Positions 26,792 to 35,736 of a DNA stretch of 64,000 bases are shown here, in pieces; positions within the stretch are counted from its first letter, which is position 1, and each line of letters starts with the position of its first letter. The notes under the pieces are model-generated. The model did not search any database and was not told where the DNA came from. It saw only the letters and a list, made by a program, of their open reading frames with translations. A program made the translations under genes and the position numbers. This DNA comes from Bacillus sp. B1-b2 (GTDB lineage Bacteria; Bacillota; Bacilli; Bacillales; Cytobacillaceae): NCBI RefSeq assembly GCF_009183415.1, contig NZ_WEHU01000009.1, positions 141,969 to 205,968 of the forward strand, read 5' to 3'.

Positions 26792-28318
26792 TTATTCCGC
26801 TTTCTTACTATCTATCAAGCTTTCATTCAACTCATCTAAGCTTTGTCTAATATTCCCTTTACCTGAAAGATTCTCTAACATTTCCTTTATATCAATTCCT
26901 GCAGAAGCTTTTAAAGATTCCTGCATCGTAGACATTAAGTTTGTAGCATAGCTTGTTACTTTATTAGCTCCTCCATTACTTCCATCACTACCCGTATCTA
27001 CCACTGTAATCTTATCAATATTAGATAACGGACTTGCCACTTGTTTAGCGTATTCTGGTAACATATCAAGTACCATATCCAATATAGCCGCCTGACCATA
27101 TTGTGCATAAGCTTCGGCAATTTTACGTTTTGCTTCTGCTTCAGCTAGACCTTTTAATCGGATAATTTCCGCTTCTGTTTCCCCTTTTGCTTTTTCTGCT
27201 TCTGCTTTTGCTAATCCGTCTACACGAACCTTTTCTGCTTCTGCTTTAGCTTGTGATTCAATACGATATTGGTTAGCGTCCGCTTCCGCTATTTCTCTTC
27301 GTTTATTTGCTTCTGCTGCTTGCTCCATAGCATAACGATCAGCATCTGCTTTCTTTTTCACTTCAGAGTCATATTGTTTTTCTCTTCTTAATATTTCTTT
27401 TTCTTCTAATTCAATTTGCTTTTGTCTTTCAATGATTTTAATTTGCATTTCATGTTCTGTTACCTCTTGTTTAGAGCGTGCACTCTCTAAATCATAGGCT
27501 TGGTCAGCACGTGCCTTTGCAATATCTTGATCACGTCTGTAGTCTGCTATTTTCATTTGGTTTTCTTTTTCTGCTTCTGCTATTTCCGTTGCTCTTTCTA
27601 ATTCCGCTTTTTTCGCATCTTTATCTGCTTCCGCTTTCTTAATTCTTGTTTCCTTATCTGCTTCAGCTGTTGCAATATCGGCATCTCGTTTTACTTGAGC
27701 AATTCTAGGTTTACCAAGTGAATCTAAGTATCCATTTTTATCGCGTACATCTTTAATAGTAAAGGAAACAATCATAAGTCCCATCTTAGCCAAGTCTTGA
27801 GATGCTACTCTTTGGACTTCTTGAGAGAACTTATCTCTGTTTTTATAAATTTCTTCCACTGTCATACTTCCAAGAATAGAACGTAAATGTCCTTCTAACA
27901 CTTCTCTTGCTTCGTTTTCTCTATCCTGCTTGCTTTTTCCAAGGAATTGCTCCGCTGCAGTTGCAATCTCACTTATAGATCCACCAACCTTTATAATAGC
28001 AGTACCATCTGCCATAACAGGAACACCTTGTTCTGTATATACTTCTGGTGTAGATACATCTAATTTACTAGATAGTAAACTCAGTGGCTCTGATTGTTGA
28101 AATACTGGTAAGATAAACGTTCCTCCACCACGTATTATTTTTATTCTATTGCCAGATTCATCTACATGAACATTTTTGGTACCAAGATAACTCCCTGTTA
28201 CAATTAATGCTTCATCTGGACCAGCTGTTTTATATTTTGCTATAAATATACTTACAAGTGCGATAAGTAAAACTGCTACTACTCCAATAATAATCCATAT
28301 TTCTAATGCTAAACCCAT
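26792..28318 (-). CDS. floT: Flotillin FloT
   Basis: A 508-residue flotillin, the scaffold of functional membrane microdomains. A single N-terminal membrane segment (about 7-27) is followed by the PHB/SPFH domain (about 30-190) and a long coiled coil with EA-rich repeats (about 215-400; ADKETRIKKAEADKDAKKAE and similar), then a C-terminal oligomerisation region. Length matches B. subtilis FloT (509). It follows an NfeD-like gene by 24 bases, the yuaF-floT order, under a sigma-W-like promoter. There is no yuaI-type acetyltransferase gene after it; the opuA terminator comes next. Confidence 0.95.
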   Translation of the reverse strand: MGLALEIWIIIGVVAVLLIALVSIFIAKYKTAGPDEALIVTGSYLGTKNVHVDESGNRIKIIRGGGTFILPVFQQSEPLSLLSSKLDVSTPEVYTEQGVPVMADGTAIIKVGGSISEIATAAEQFLGKSKQDRENEAREVLEGHLRSILGSMTVEEIYKNRDKFSQEVQRVASQDLAKMGLMIVSFTIKDVRDKNGYLDSLGKPRIAQVKRDADIATAEADKETRIKKAEADKDAKKAELERATEIAEAEKENQMKIADYRRDQDIAKARADQAYDLESARSKQEVTEHEMQIKIIERQKQIELEEKEILRREKQYDSEVKKKADADRYAMEQAAEANKRREIAEADANQYRIESQAKAEAEKVRVDGLAKAEAEKAKGETEAEIIRLKGLAEAEAKRKIAEAYAQYGQAAILDMVLDMLPEYAKQVASPLSNIDKITVVDTGSDGSNGGANKVTSYATNLMSTMQESLKASAGIDIKEMLENLSGKGNIRQSLDELNESLIDSKKAE

Positions 28319-28342
28319 TCCAGTTCCTCCTCAAATTTTATT

Positions 28343-28870
28343 TCAGTAAGCCTCTTCTTTTGGTACTACATATGCGACATTACTTCTTATTTCTATAATT
28401 ACCGTCTCAGTTCCATATGGAATTTCTTCATTATAAAAGCTAGTAGCAGTCTTAGAAATATTGCCACTGTAGCTTTCTATTAGAATTTCTCCATAACCAT
28501 CTTTCGGAATGGAAACAATTACTCTTGCTATTCTTCCTTTTAATGATTCTTCCGTATACACTAAGGATTCTTCTGCATTTGCTAATGGAACAAATACAAA
28601 GAAATGTAGAATAATCGAAATAATAACAGCAATTGCAGTGGAAATTAGCAATATCAACCAGCTATGGATACTTGTATATTTCTCCATAATATATCCTCCT
28701 GCAGAGAGGATAGAAAAGAAAGCCAGAATTAGTGTGGGATTTAATATGCCAATGTCTACACTAAAAATGTCAGATAAAAATATGGTTAGTAAAATACAAC
28801 ATCCTGACCCGATCAATATGGTTAAATATATAGAAGAAAGAGGTGTACCAAATAATTCCATAACAATCAT
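28343..28870 (-). CDS. yuaF: NfeD-like membrane protein (YuaF)
   Basis: A 175-residue membrane protein with about four hydrophobic segments in the first 95 residues and a C-terminal OB-fold (about 105-175: SLKGRIARVIVSIPKDGYGE), the NfeD-short architecture. It accompanies flotillin in almost all genomes and is thought to assist microdomain assembly. Length equals B. subtilis YuaF (174). No strong SD stands before the first ATG; a second ATG three codons on is an alternative. Confidence 0.88.
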   Translation of the reverse strand: MIVMELFGTPLSSIYLTILIGSGCCILLTIFLSDIFSVDIGILNPTLILAFFSILSAGGYIMEKYTSIHSWLILLISTAIAVIISIILHFFVFVPLANAEESLVYTEESLKGRIARVIVSIPKDGYGEILIESYSGNISKTATSFYNEEIPYGTETVIIEIRSNVAYVVPKEEAY

Positions 28871-28942
28871 TCACTTTCTATTTTATTAAAAGAAGCACAC
28901 TTTCTTATTAACACTCCCTCCATATTTTCTTGTACTTTTTTA

Positions 28943-28968
28943 TACGGTATAAAGAAGGAAAAGTTTCA
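28943..28968 (-). promoter_or_regulatory. Sigma-W-type promoter of yuaF-floT
   Basis: TGAAAC at 28968-28963 and CGTA at 28946-28943 with a 16-base spacer, exactly the sigma-W consensus layout, 73 bases before yuaF. The same operon is sigma-W-controlled in B. subtilis. Confidence 0.8.
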
Positions 28969-29132
28969 ATTTTTTCACTTTATTTACAATTTACTTTCCC
29001 AAATAATGAACGATTAATAAATTCCAAGTTTTTCTATTTTTAAGTCATCTTTCTTTTTTAGTTTCATATGTTAAAAGGTAGGGAATTTTATATACACATA
29101 TAGAGCTCCAATAACTCTTCATTATAGAGGAT

Positions 29133-29462
29133 GTGAAGAATCCCATGAACCGTACTGATAAATTGGAAGAAAAAAATACAAAGGTATCCCGAAAACTCCT
29201 TATTGGAATAGGATTAACCATCTTATTATTTTTACTTTTTGGAGGATATATTTTTACAGAAAAATATTTTGCCAAAGAGACTGCTTCTTCTAAGCAAGAA
29301 CTTGGGGATCAAGTAATTATTACCTTACCAAATGGGAAAAAGGTATATACATATGATAACTTACTCGTGGAAGAGGATGGGAAGTTATTATATAAAGGCG
29401 AACGAAATACGATTGACTTAACTGGTGGAGTTGTTGTTTATGAAGAATGGGAGAATGAATAA
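29133..29462 (+). CDS. Uncharacterised single-pass membrane protein
   Basis: A 109-residue protein with a charged N-terminus (about 1-20), one transmembrane helix (about 22-43: LLIGIGLTILLFLLFGGYIF) and a mostly beta-looking, acidic outside domain. No lipobox. The start is uncertain: GTG at 29133 lies very close to AGAGGAT, while ATG at 29145 is rather far from it. It is divergent from the flotillin operon, and I do not recognise the family. The outside domain contains two similar turns (TLPNGKKVYTYDN, VEEDGKLLYKGE). Confidence 0.6.
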   Translation: MKNPMNRTDKLEEKNTKVSRKLLIGIGLTILLFLLFGGYIFTEKYFAKETASSKQELGDQVIITLPNGKKVYTYDNLLVEEDGKLLYKGERNTIDLTGGVVVYEEWENE

Positions 29463-29470
29463 AGAAGAGG

Positions 29471-29513
29471 TTGTTTGAAGAACAGATTATGGCTTCCTAT
29501 ATTCTTCAAACAA
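29471..29513. terminator. Stem-loop between convergent genes
   Basis: TTGTTTGAAGAA and its perfect complement with a 19-base loop, in the 73-base gap before the ylmA end. The T-tract is weak on either side. Confidence 0.6.
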
Positions 29514-29535
29514 GACTATCTTTTCCCATTACAAA

Positions 29536-30309
29536 TTAGTTTTTGACAAGAAATGGCCTTTTATGTTTCCACATTAATTCTACTGGAATAGAAAAGAAAT
29601 CCGATAAATGCTGACTAGATAATATTTCTTGCGTACAACCTGATAAGAATTTCTCTCCATCTTTCAACAGAAAAGTATGATTAAATTCAGGCAAGATTTC
29701 TTCTACATGATGAGTCACATAAATGATACTTAATTCTCCATCATTCGATAACTTGCCAATTAGCTCCAATAATTGCTCTCTTGCTAGAAAATCTAACCCG
29801 GTTGCAGGCTCATCTAAAATCAACAGCTCAGGGTTTAACATAAGTGCCCTCGCAATAAGAACCCTTTGACGCTCCCCTTGAGAGAGGCTTCTATAAGAAC
29901 GGTCCGCATACTGAATACTTCCCATTCTTTCTAGTAAATCAATTGCTTTATTTTTAACTTCAGCAGTAGGAGTTTCATAAAGTCCAATGGAGGCATATTC
30001 CCCACTTAAGACAATTTCAAAGGCACTATCCGATTCGTAAAAACTCTGTTGTAAACGATTAGAAACAAGTCCAATATTTCTTCTTAATGAGCCTCCTAGT
30101 TCTGCTTTCCCAAATCTCCTACCTAGAACTTCCATATTCCCAACCGTTGGGTGATAATAAGCACAAATCATATTTAACAATGCAGTCTTACCTGCACCAT
30201 TTAGACCATAAAGGACCCAGTTCTCTCCTTTTTTTATTTCCCAATTAATATTTTGAAGAATCCATTTTCCATTTCTCTTCCATCCTACTTGTTCCAATTT
30301 AACGACCAT
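29536..30309 (-). CDS. ylmA: ABC transporter ATP-binding protein (YlmA-like)
   Basis: A 257-residue ATPase resembling Bacillus YlmA and E. coli ModF halves. Motifs: Walker A GLNGAGKTALL (about 36-46), signature LSQGERQRVLIARAL (Ser-Gln instead of Ser-Gly in the usual LSGGQ), Walker B LLILDEPATGLD and switch VTHHVEEI. It is encoded alone, without a permease, as ylmA is. The substrate or partner is unknown. The ATG follows GGAGGGGAT. Confidence 0.85.
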   Translation of the reverse strand: MVVKLEQVGWKRNGKWILQNINWEIKKGENWVLYGLNGAGKTALLNMICAYYHPTVGNMEVLGRRFGKAELGGSLRRNIGLVSNRLQQSFYESDSAFEIVLSGEYASIGLYETPTAEVKNKAIDLLERMGSIQYADRSYRSLSQGERQRVLIARALMLNPELLILDEPATGLDFLAREQLLELIGKLSNDGELSIIYVTHHVEEILPEFNHTFLLKDGEKFLSGCTQEILSSQHLSDFFSIPVELMWKHKRPFLVKN

Positions 30310-30375
30310 TAATATCCCCTCCTTTTAACATTTTACAAAAAATTCGAATATTTTTACAATAACAGATTTTTTCAC

Positions 30376-30447
30376 AGCAAAAAAACTTGCTAATAGGAGA
30401 TATTCATTAAGAAATTACTTAATCTACTCTCTTTTATTAGCAAGTTT
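30376..30447 (-). terminator. Long-loop terminator
   Basis: AAACTTGCTAATA pairs with TATTAGCAAGTTT across a 39-base loop, followed on the minus strand by seven T residues. It is the second hairpin downstream of ptsH and insulates ylmA. Confidence 0.7.
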
Positions 30448-30484
30448 CCACAATTGAAAACGCTTAATATTTTATTTTAAAGGC

Positions 30485-30504
30485 GACCCTCTTTCTAGAG
30501 GGTC
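30485..30504 (-). terminator. Hairpin directly after ptsH
   Basis: GACCCTC, six-base loop, GAGGGTC, 15 bases past the HPr stop; the following sequence is only moderately T-rich. Confidence 0.5.
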
Positions 30505-30519
30505 AGGAATTACTAAGTA

Positions 30520-30786
30520 TTAGCCTACTAATCCTTCTTTTTTAAGAACTGCTTCTAATCCATCAACAGCTTCTACTTCATCTTCACCAGTAGCTGTGAT
30601 AGTAATTTCTCCACCTTTAGGTACACCAAGAGACATTACACCCATGATAGATTTTAAGTTAACTGATTTGCCTTGGAAAGCAATTTGCATATCAGATTTA
30701 AATTTGCTAGCTGCACTTACTAGTAAAGTTGCAGGTCTTGCATGAATACCAGTCTCATCGATTACAGTGAAAGTTTTTTCGCTCAT
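30520..30786 (-). CDS. ptsH: Phosphocarrier protein HPr, encoded alone
   Basis: An 88-residue HPr of the phosphotransferase system. It keeps the active-site His15 in GIHARPA and the regulatory Ser46 in KSIMGVMSL, target of HPr kinase, so it is HPr and not Crh (which lacks the histidine). The start is the ATG preceded by GGAGG at 9 bases. Unlike B. subtilis, ptsI does not follow; two terminators do. It therefore looks monocistronic, which separates its dosage from enzyme I. Confidence 0.92.
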   Translation of the reverse strand: MSEKTFTVIDETGIHARPATLLVSAASKFKSDMQIAFQGKSVNLKSIMGVMSLGVPKGGEITITATGEDEVEAVDGLEAVLKKEGLVG

Positions 30787-30949
30787 TTTCAAATACCTCC
30801 AAATAAAATAATTTGTTACCTTCTTATTTTAGCTGATTTTAGTATCTAATACTAACTTTTTTTCATCTTTTTTTGCCTCTTATTAAATTACACTATATTC
30901 TCACAATTATTCAGTCATGTACTTTTTTTAAACTCTATGTATTTTTAGT

Positions 30950-31666
30950 CTATATTGCACTCTTTATAAATTCCGAGAATATTCTATTCATTTTCTCATT
31001 AGTGGCAGCCATAGATTCAGGATGCCATTGTAATCCCAAGAAGAAATTTGGGTATTTTTTATGTTCTACGGCTTCAATTATATAATCACTACTTCTAGCC
31101 ACTACTTCCAAATCATCTGCTATAACATCAATTGCCTGATGATGTAAGCTATTAACTCTAGTTTTTTCCTCTCCAATAATGTTTGCAAGCTTACTATCTT
31201 TTTCTATGGTAATCCAATGTGTGTCCAAACTTCTGTTGACAGATTGAGTATGCTTTATAGAATCTTTGACCTGACTAGGGATGTCCTGAATTAATGTACC
31301 ACCAAACGCTACATTCACAAGTTGAACACCTCTGCATATAGCCAATATAGGAATGTTTTTTTTCATTGCTTTAGCTAAAAGCTCTTTCTCCACTTTATCA
31401 CGTAGTAGGATTGTATTTCCTAATTTTTGATGTGGATCCATGCCATATTCCTGTGGATCGACATCTTCTCCACCACTTAAAAGTAAGGCATCACATTGAT
31501 CAACCATAAACGCAGTAAGTTCTTCCTGAACAAACGGGAGTATAATAGGTACCCCACCATTCGCTGCGACTGCTTTTTGATAATCATGGTGCACATAGGT
31601 TCCTTCCATAAATATATTATGATTAACATATGCCCCGGTTATTCCGATAATTGGCTTTCTACTCAT
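30950..31666 (-). CDS. Class I glutamine-amidotransferase-like hydrolase (C26)
   Basis: A 238-residue enzyme of the gamma-glutamyl-gamma-aminobutyrate hydrolase (PuuD-like, peptidase C26) group. The nucleophile is the cysteine in ILAICRGVQLVN (about 105-116), and the His/Glu pair is in LGLQWHPES near the C-terminus. The GGEDVDPQEYG loop is also typical. It hydrolyses gamma-glutamyl amides; the natural substrate is unclear because no polyamine genes are nearby. The start is the ATG with GGAG 9 bases upstream. Confidence 0.85.
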   Translation of the reverse strand: MSRKPIIGITGAYVNHNIFMEGTYVHHDYQKAVAANGGVPIILPFVQEELTAFMVDQCDALLLSGGEDVDPQEYGMDPHQKLGNTILLRDKVEKELLAKAMKKNIPILAICRGVQLVNVAFGGTLIQDIPSQVKDSIKHTQSVNRSLDTHWITIEKDSKLANIIGEEKTRVNSLHHQAIDVIADDLEVVARSSDYIIEAVEHKKYPNFFLGLQWHPESMAATNEKMNRIFSEFIKSAI

Positions 31667-31934
31667 ATTCCCCATCTCCTACATTTTGGTTGTTTTTTTA
31701 CAAAATACTAAATATTAAGAATAATTTACTAATAAGTAAGAGAGTTTGTCAATAAGTTAAACTTGTTTTATCTACCTTCCTGTTTGTTTCCATGCATTGT
31801 AAGTAGTTCATCCTCTATAATTATGGTAATTCTTGCAAAAAATCACAAAAAAAACCTGATTACATGATATCCTTTTCTTAGTTCCAGTTAATAAAACAGA
31901 AAAGAGTGTATCTATAATCAAGTTAATGAATTTA

Positions 31935-33488
31935 TCACCAAACTACTTTCCAATTATGATTACAAGTAGCTGTTACTGTTTTTCTTTCTAATATATAGTT
32001 TGCTATTAACTCTGAAGCATCAAATTGTATTTCCCTAATCACTGGTTTATTCTGAAACATAAAATAATCTCCCCCACCACCAGCTCGGTAGTTGTTCATA
32101 ACCACTTCATAGAAAGCCTCATCATTCAAAGGGTTACCTTCAAATTCTAATTGCACGACCCTTTCTCCTATAGGTCTTGAAATATCAAGTGTATATTCTA
32201 TCCCTTCCCACATATCATAGTTGTAATGCTGTGGTTTTGGATATAAAAAGGAAGGATTAACAATTGGCTGTCCATTTTCTACTGAGAAATATTTCGCACT
32301 TTGCTCTAAAGCATCTCGAATATCTTTCCCACTTAACTTAAGCACTTTAAAAGTATTTGGATAGATATAGTTTGAGACAATGTCTCTCATCGTTACATTA
32401 CTTTTAAATCCTGGTGATTCATTATTGAATAATGCTGTACATGCAATCTTGACATTTGCATTTTCCATTTGTACTTTATTGATAAATTCTATAAGAGGGC
32501 TGTCTGCCAAGCGGATTTTCATTGGATCACTTACTAACATATCACCATCAATAAAACCTATTGGTGTATCTAACCACTTTTGTGTACTTTCTTCATACTC
32601 TTTAACTAGTTGTAGTATTTCTTCATCTGCTTCTACATCAGCAGCAGAGAGTAATTGCGACTCTTTTTTCTCAATGCTTCCATCCTTATGGAATACAATG
32701 GTCACTTTCCCTACATATTGCCCATTATTACTCGCTTGAACAATTTCTGTTCCATGAACATTTCCTGTTAATTCACGATGCTGATGTCCTGTTAATAAGA
32801 CATCTAATTCACTAATATCCTCACATATCAGATAACCTTGGTTTTCTCCAGTTAAAGATTCTGTTGGCTCTCCTGTATGAATATCACGTTCAAACCCACC
32901 ATGGTAGGCAAGAACTATACATTTCGGCTTCTCCACTTTTTGAATATAATCAATCCAACTTTTCGCTTCTTCATATGCATCTTTAAAAGAAAGTCCCGTT
33001 ATATTCTTTGGATTTTCCCAATTAGGTATATAGTGAGTGGTTAGGCCTAATATAGCAATAGAAATAGATCCTACTTTTTTTATGATATAAGGCTTACCTA
33101 AAAATGGTTTTTCAGAATCTTCCTCCACAATATTTGCACATAACCATGGAAATTTTGACTCCTTAACTGCATTCTTTAAGACTTCCAATCCATAATTAAA
33201 TTCATGATTTCCTATTACCGCAGCATCATACTCAAGTTTATTCAGTATTCTAATCATTGGATTTTCTTTATGAGCTAAAAAGTTTACATAATGATAGGTT
33301 AATGGAGTTCCTTGTATTAAATCTCCGTTATCTATCAAAATGGTATGAGGATTTTCCGCTCTTTCTCTCGCTATAATGGAAGAAATTCTGCCAAGCCCTA
33401 CAGACTGAGAACTATTATTTCCATAACTTAGTGGAAAAACGGTTCCATGAATGTCACTTGTTAATAATAGCGTTACTTCTGTTTTCAA
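31935..33488 (-). CDS. 5'-nucleotidase/metallophosphatase, cytoplasmic (YunD-like)
   Basis: A 517-residue two-domain enzyme. The N-terminal metallophosphoesterase holds TSDIHG, DNGDLIQG, GNHEFNYG, AYHGG and GHQHRE; the C-terminal 5'-nucleotidase domain has the substrate-binding region near GGGGDYFMF. It cleaves nucleoside phosphates or 2',3'-cyclic nucleotides. There is no signal peptide, unlike secreted UshA/YfkN types. The start is probably a TTG preceded by GGGAG at 8 bases. It is divergent from phnD, with a Pho-box-like array between, which fits a phosphate-salvage role. Confidence 0.85.
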   Translation of the reverse strand: MKTEVTLLLTSDIHGTVFPLSYGNNSSQSVGLGRISSIIARERAENPHTILIDNGDLIQGTPLTYHYVNFLAHKENPMIRILNKLEYDAAVIGNHEFNYGLEVLKNAVKESKFPWLCANIVEEDSEKPFLGKPYIIKKVGSISIAILGLTTHYIPNWENPKNITGLSFKDAYEEAKSWIDYIQKVEKPKCIVLAYHGGFERDIHTGEPTESLTGENQGYLICEDISELDVLLTGHQHRELTGNVHGTEIVQASNNGQYVGKVTIVFHKDGSIEKKESQLLSAADVEADEEILQLVKEYEESTQKWLDTPIGFIDGDMLVSDPMKIRLADSPLIEFINKVQMENANVKIACTALFNNESPGFKSNVTMRDIVSNYIYPNTFKVLKLSGKDIRDALEQSAKYFSVENGQPIVNPSFLYPKPQHYNYDMWEGIEYTLDISRPIGERVVQLEFEGNPLNDEAFYEVVMNNYRAGGGGDYFMFQNKPVIREIQFDASELIANYILERKTVTATCNHNWKVVW

Positions 33489-33693
33489 GTTTTCAACTCC
33501 CAAACTATGTATTTAAGAAATAGGACTTATGTAATATGTTATATCTAAAAAACATTATTATTGAATGTAAAAGTAATATTCATCCAATATTAGCATCATT
33601 ATAGCAAGTTACCTTTTATTTAACTACTATAAATAAAGGTTTTTTGCCAAATATCAAAGTAAACCACTCTATCATACTATTAAAATTACAATC

Positions 33694-33721
33694 TTTACAA
33701 AACATTAAACATTTTTTTACA
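33694..33721 (+). promoter_or_regulatory. Tandem PhoP-box-like repeats upstream of phnD
   Basis: TTTACA, TTAAAC, TTTACA at 33694, 33705 and 33716: three hexamers with exact 11-base periodicity, the layout of Bacillus PhoP sites (TT-x-A-C-A repeated every 11 bases). They lie 80 bases before phnD and in the shared region with the nucleotidase gene. Confidence 0.6.
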
Positions 33722-33800
33722 CAAACATTCCTTCTTTTACGACATTGGTATGTTATATTTTTACACGTAATAACATATAACATCATTTGGGGGTTTAAAA

Positions 33801-34736
33801 ATGTTTAAAAAATTAGCAACACTAGGTCTTTCTCTTACTCTAGCAGGTGTCCTAGCAGCATGTGGATCATCTGATGAAGGGTCATCTAGTGAAACAAGTG
33901 GTTCAACTTCAACTGGATATGAGCCAACTGAATTAACAGTTCAATTCGTACCGTCACAAAATGCGGACACATTAGAAGCAAAAGCAAAACCATTAGAAGG
34001 TCTATTATCTGATGAGCTTGGAATTCCAGTTACAGTTAGTGTATCTACAAACTATAACACTATCATTGAAGCAATGGATTCTAAGAAAGTAGACGTAGGT
34101 TTCTTACCTCCTACTGCTTATGTTTTAGCAAAAGATAAAGGTTCTGCAGAAGTAATTCTTCAAGCACAACGTTTTGGAGTTAATGATGACGGTACTCCAA
34201 CAGATGAATTAGTAGATTTTTATAAAAGTCAATTTATTGTAAAAGCTGATTCAGGCATTGAATCTGTAAAAGATTTAAAAGGTAAAACGATTGCTGTACA
34301 AGATGTAACTTCTTCTGCAGGTTATGTATGGCCAGTAGGAAAATTACAAGACAATGGACTTAAAGTACCTGGCGATGTAGAAACAGTAACTGTAAAAGGT
34401 CATGACCAAGCTGTAATTGCTTTATTAAATGGAGATGCAGATGCTGCTGTAACATTCCAAGATGCACGCAATATCGTTAAAGGCGACTACCCTACTGTTT
34501 TTGAAGATACTAAAATTATCGAATTCACAGAAGCAATTCCAAACGATACAATCTCAGTTCGTTCTGATATGACTGATGAGTGGAAAAAGAAACTTCAAGA
34601 TGCATTTATTGCAATTGGTAAGAGTAAAGAAGGGCACCAAATTATCTCTGATGTATACTCTCATGAAGGATATGTAGAATCAGAAGATAGCAAGTTTGAT
34701 ATCGTTCGTAAATATAATGAAGAAGTAACGGAATAG
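33801..34736 (+). CDS. phnD: Phosphonate/phosphite-type ABC binding lipoprotein
   Basis: A 311-residue PhnD-family binding lipoprotein. Signal with lipobox LAAC (lipid Cys21) and a Ser/Thr-rich linker. The mature part starts ELTVQFVPSQNADTLEAKA, a PhnD hallmark with the FVPS/Q strand, and includes KVDVGFLPPTAYVLA and the QDVTSSAGY stretch whose Thr-Ser-Ser bind the phosphonate oxygens. The ligand could be phosphonates, phosphite or phosphate esters. It leads an operon with phnC and two phnE genes; a terminator-like hairpin after it probably limits downstream expression. Confidence 0.93.
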   Translation: MFKKLATLGLSLTLAGVLAACGSSDEGSSSETSGSTSTGYEPTELTVQFVPSQNADTLEAKAKPLEGLLSDELGIPVTVSVSTNYNTIIEAMDSKKVDVGFLPPTAYVLAKDKGSAEVILQAQRFGVNDDGTPTDELVDFYKSQFIVKADSGIESVKDLKGKTIAVQDVTSSAGYVWPVGKLQDNGLKVPGDVETVTVKGHDQAVIALLNGDADAAVTFQDARNIVKGDYPTVFEDTKIIEFTEAIPNDTISVRSDMTDEWKKKLQDAFIAIGKSKEGHQIISDVYSHEGYVESEDSKFDIVRKYNEEVTE

Positions 34737-34813
34737 TAAGACTTTTTACTTTTTAGTACATAAGTCAAGCAATGTTTAATTGATTTTTGTAATTCAGATT
34801 ACATCTATTCCAG

Positions 34814-34852
34814 CCAACCATTTAGAAATTCTAAATGGTTGGACTTTTTTCT
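34814..34852 (+). terminator. Strong hairpin between phnD and phnC
   Basis: A 14-bp perfect stem (CCAACCATTTAGAA and complement) with a one-base nominal loop, followed by ACTTTTTTCT. A partial terminator would give more PhnD than transporter core. Confidence 0.8.
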
Positions 34853-34904
34853 ATTAAATGCCGGATATCTGTTAGAAACTGGACAAGTATCCGACATTTA
34901 ATAG
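34852..34904 (+). repeat. Second large inverted repeat in the phnD-phnC gap
   Basis: TATTAAATG-C-CGGATA pairs with TATCCG-A-CATTTAATA around a 19-base loop (one mismatch). It abuts the preceding terminator hairpin. Function unknown. Confidence 0.6.
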
Positions 34905-34965
34905 AGAAAAGAAGCTTAAAAGGTCAGTTTCCTTTTTCTAAAAATATGAGAAAGTTGGTAGGCAA

Positions 34966-35736
34966 TTGATACAGTTTAAGAATGTAACGAAAGTTTATCC
35001 GAACGGCACAAAAGGATTAAATGACATCAACATTACGATTAATGAAGGAGAATTTGTCGTAATTGTAGGACTATCAGGTGCTGGAAAATCTACTTTTCTT
35101 CGCTCCATTAATCGACTTCATGAAATTAGTGAGGGTGAAATCTTAATAGATGGCAAATCAATCACAGCTGCTAAAGGCGCTGGTTTAAGAAAAATCCGTC
35201 GTGATATAGGCATGATTTTCCAAAGTTTTAATCTAGTAAAACGCTCATCTGTATTAAAAAATGTTTTGTCAGGTCGAGTTGGTTATCACAGTACAATGAA
35301 AACTATCCTTGGTCTATTTCCGAAAGAAGATGTAACTCTATCTCTTCGTGCATTAGAACGAGTGAACATCTTAGAGAAAGCATACTCAAGAGCAGATGAG
35401 CTTTCAGGTGGTCAACAGCAGCGTGTCTCTATTGCACGTGCATTGGCTCAGGAAGCACAAATAATATTAGCTGATGAACCAGTAGCATCTCTTGATCCAC
35501 TGACAACTAAACAAGTTATGGATGATCTAAAACGAATTAATGAAGAAGATGGAATTACAACGATTGTTAACTTGCACTTTGTGGATCTTGCCCGTCAATA
35601 TGCTACTAGAATCATTGGCTTACGTGCTGGAGAAGTAGTATTTGATGGTCCTGTTCATGAAGCAACAGACGAAGTTTTCTCTCAAATCTATGGTAGAGAA
35701 ATTAAAAAAGATGAATTATTGGGTGAGCCAGTATGA
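34966..35736 (+). CDS. phnC: Phosphonate-type ABC ATPase
   Basis: A 256-residue PhnC ATPase. Motifs: Walker [10 protein letters not shown] (about 31-39), Q-loop [18 protein letters not shown] (PhnC-specific ending), signature [15 protein letters not shown], Walker [13 protein letters not shown] (Ala-Asp in place of the usual Leu-Asp, as in PhnC), and VNLHFVDLA, where the switch is Leu-His. The start is a TTG with a weak SD; it overlaps the stop of a seven-codon frame (ATGAGA...TTGA), so coupling to a mini-frame is possible. It overlaps the next gene by 4 bases. Confidence 0.92.
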   Translation: MIQFKNVTKVYPNGTKGLNDINITINEGEFVVIVGLSGAGKSTFLRSINRLHEISEGEILIDGKSITAAKGAGLRKIRRDIGMIFQSFNLVKRSSVLKNVLSGRVGYHSTMKTILGLFPKEDVTLSLRALERVNILEKAYSRADELSGGQQQRVSIARALAQEAQIILADEPVASLDPLTTKQVMDDLKRINEEDGITTIVNLHFVDLARQYATRIIGLRAGEVVFDGPVHEATDEVFSQIYGREIKKDELLGEPV

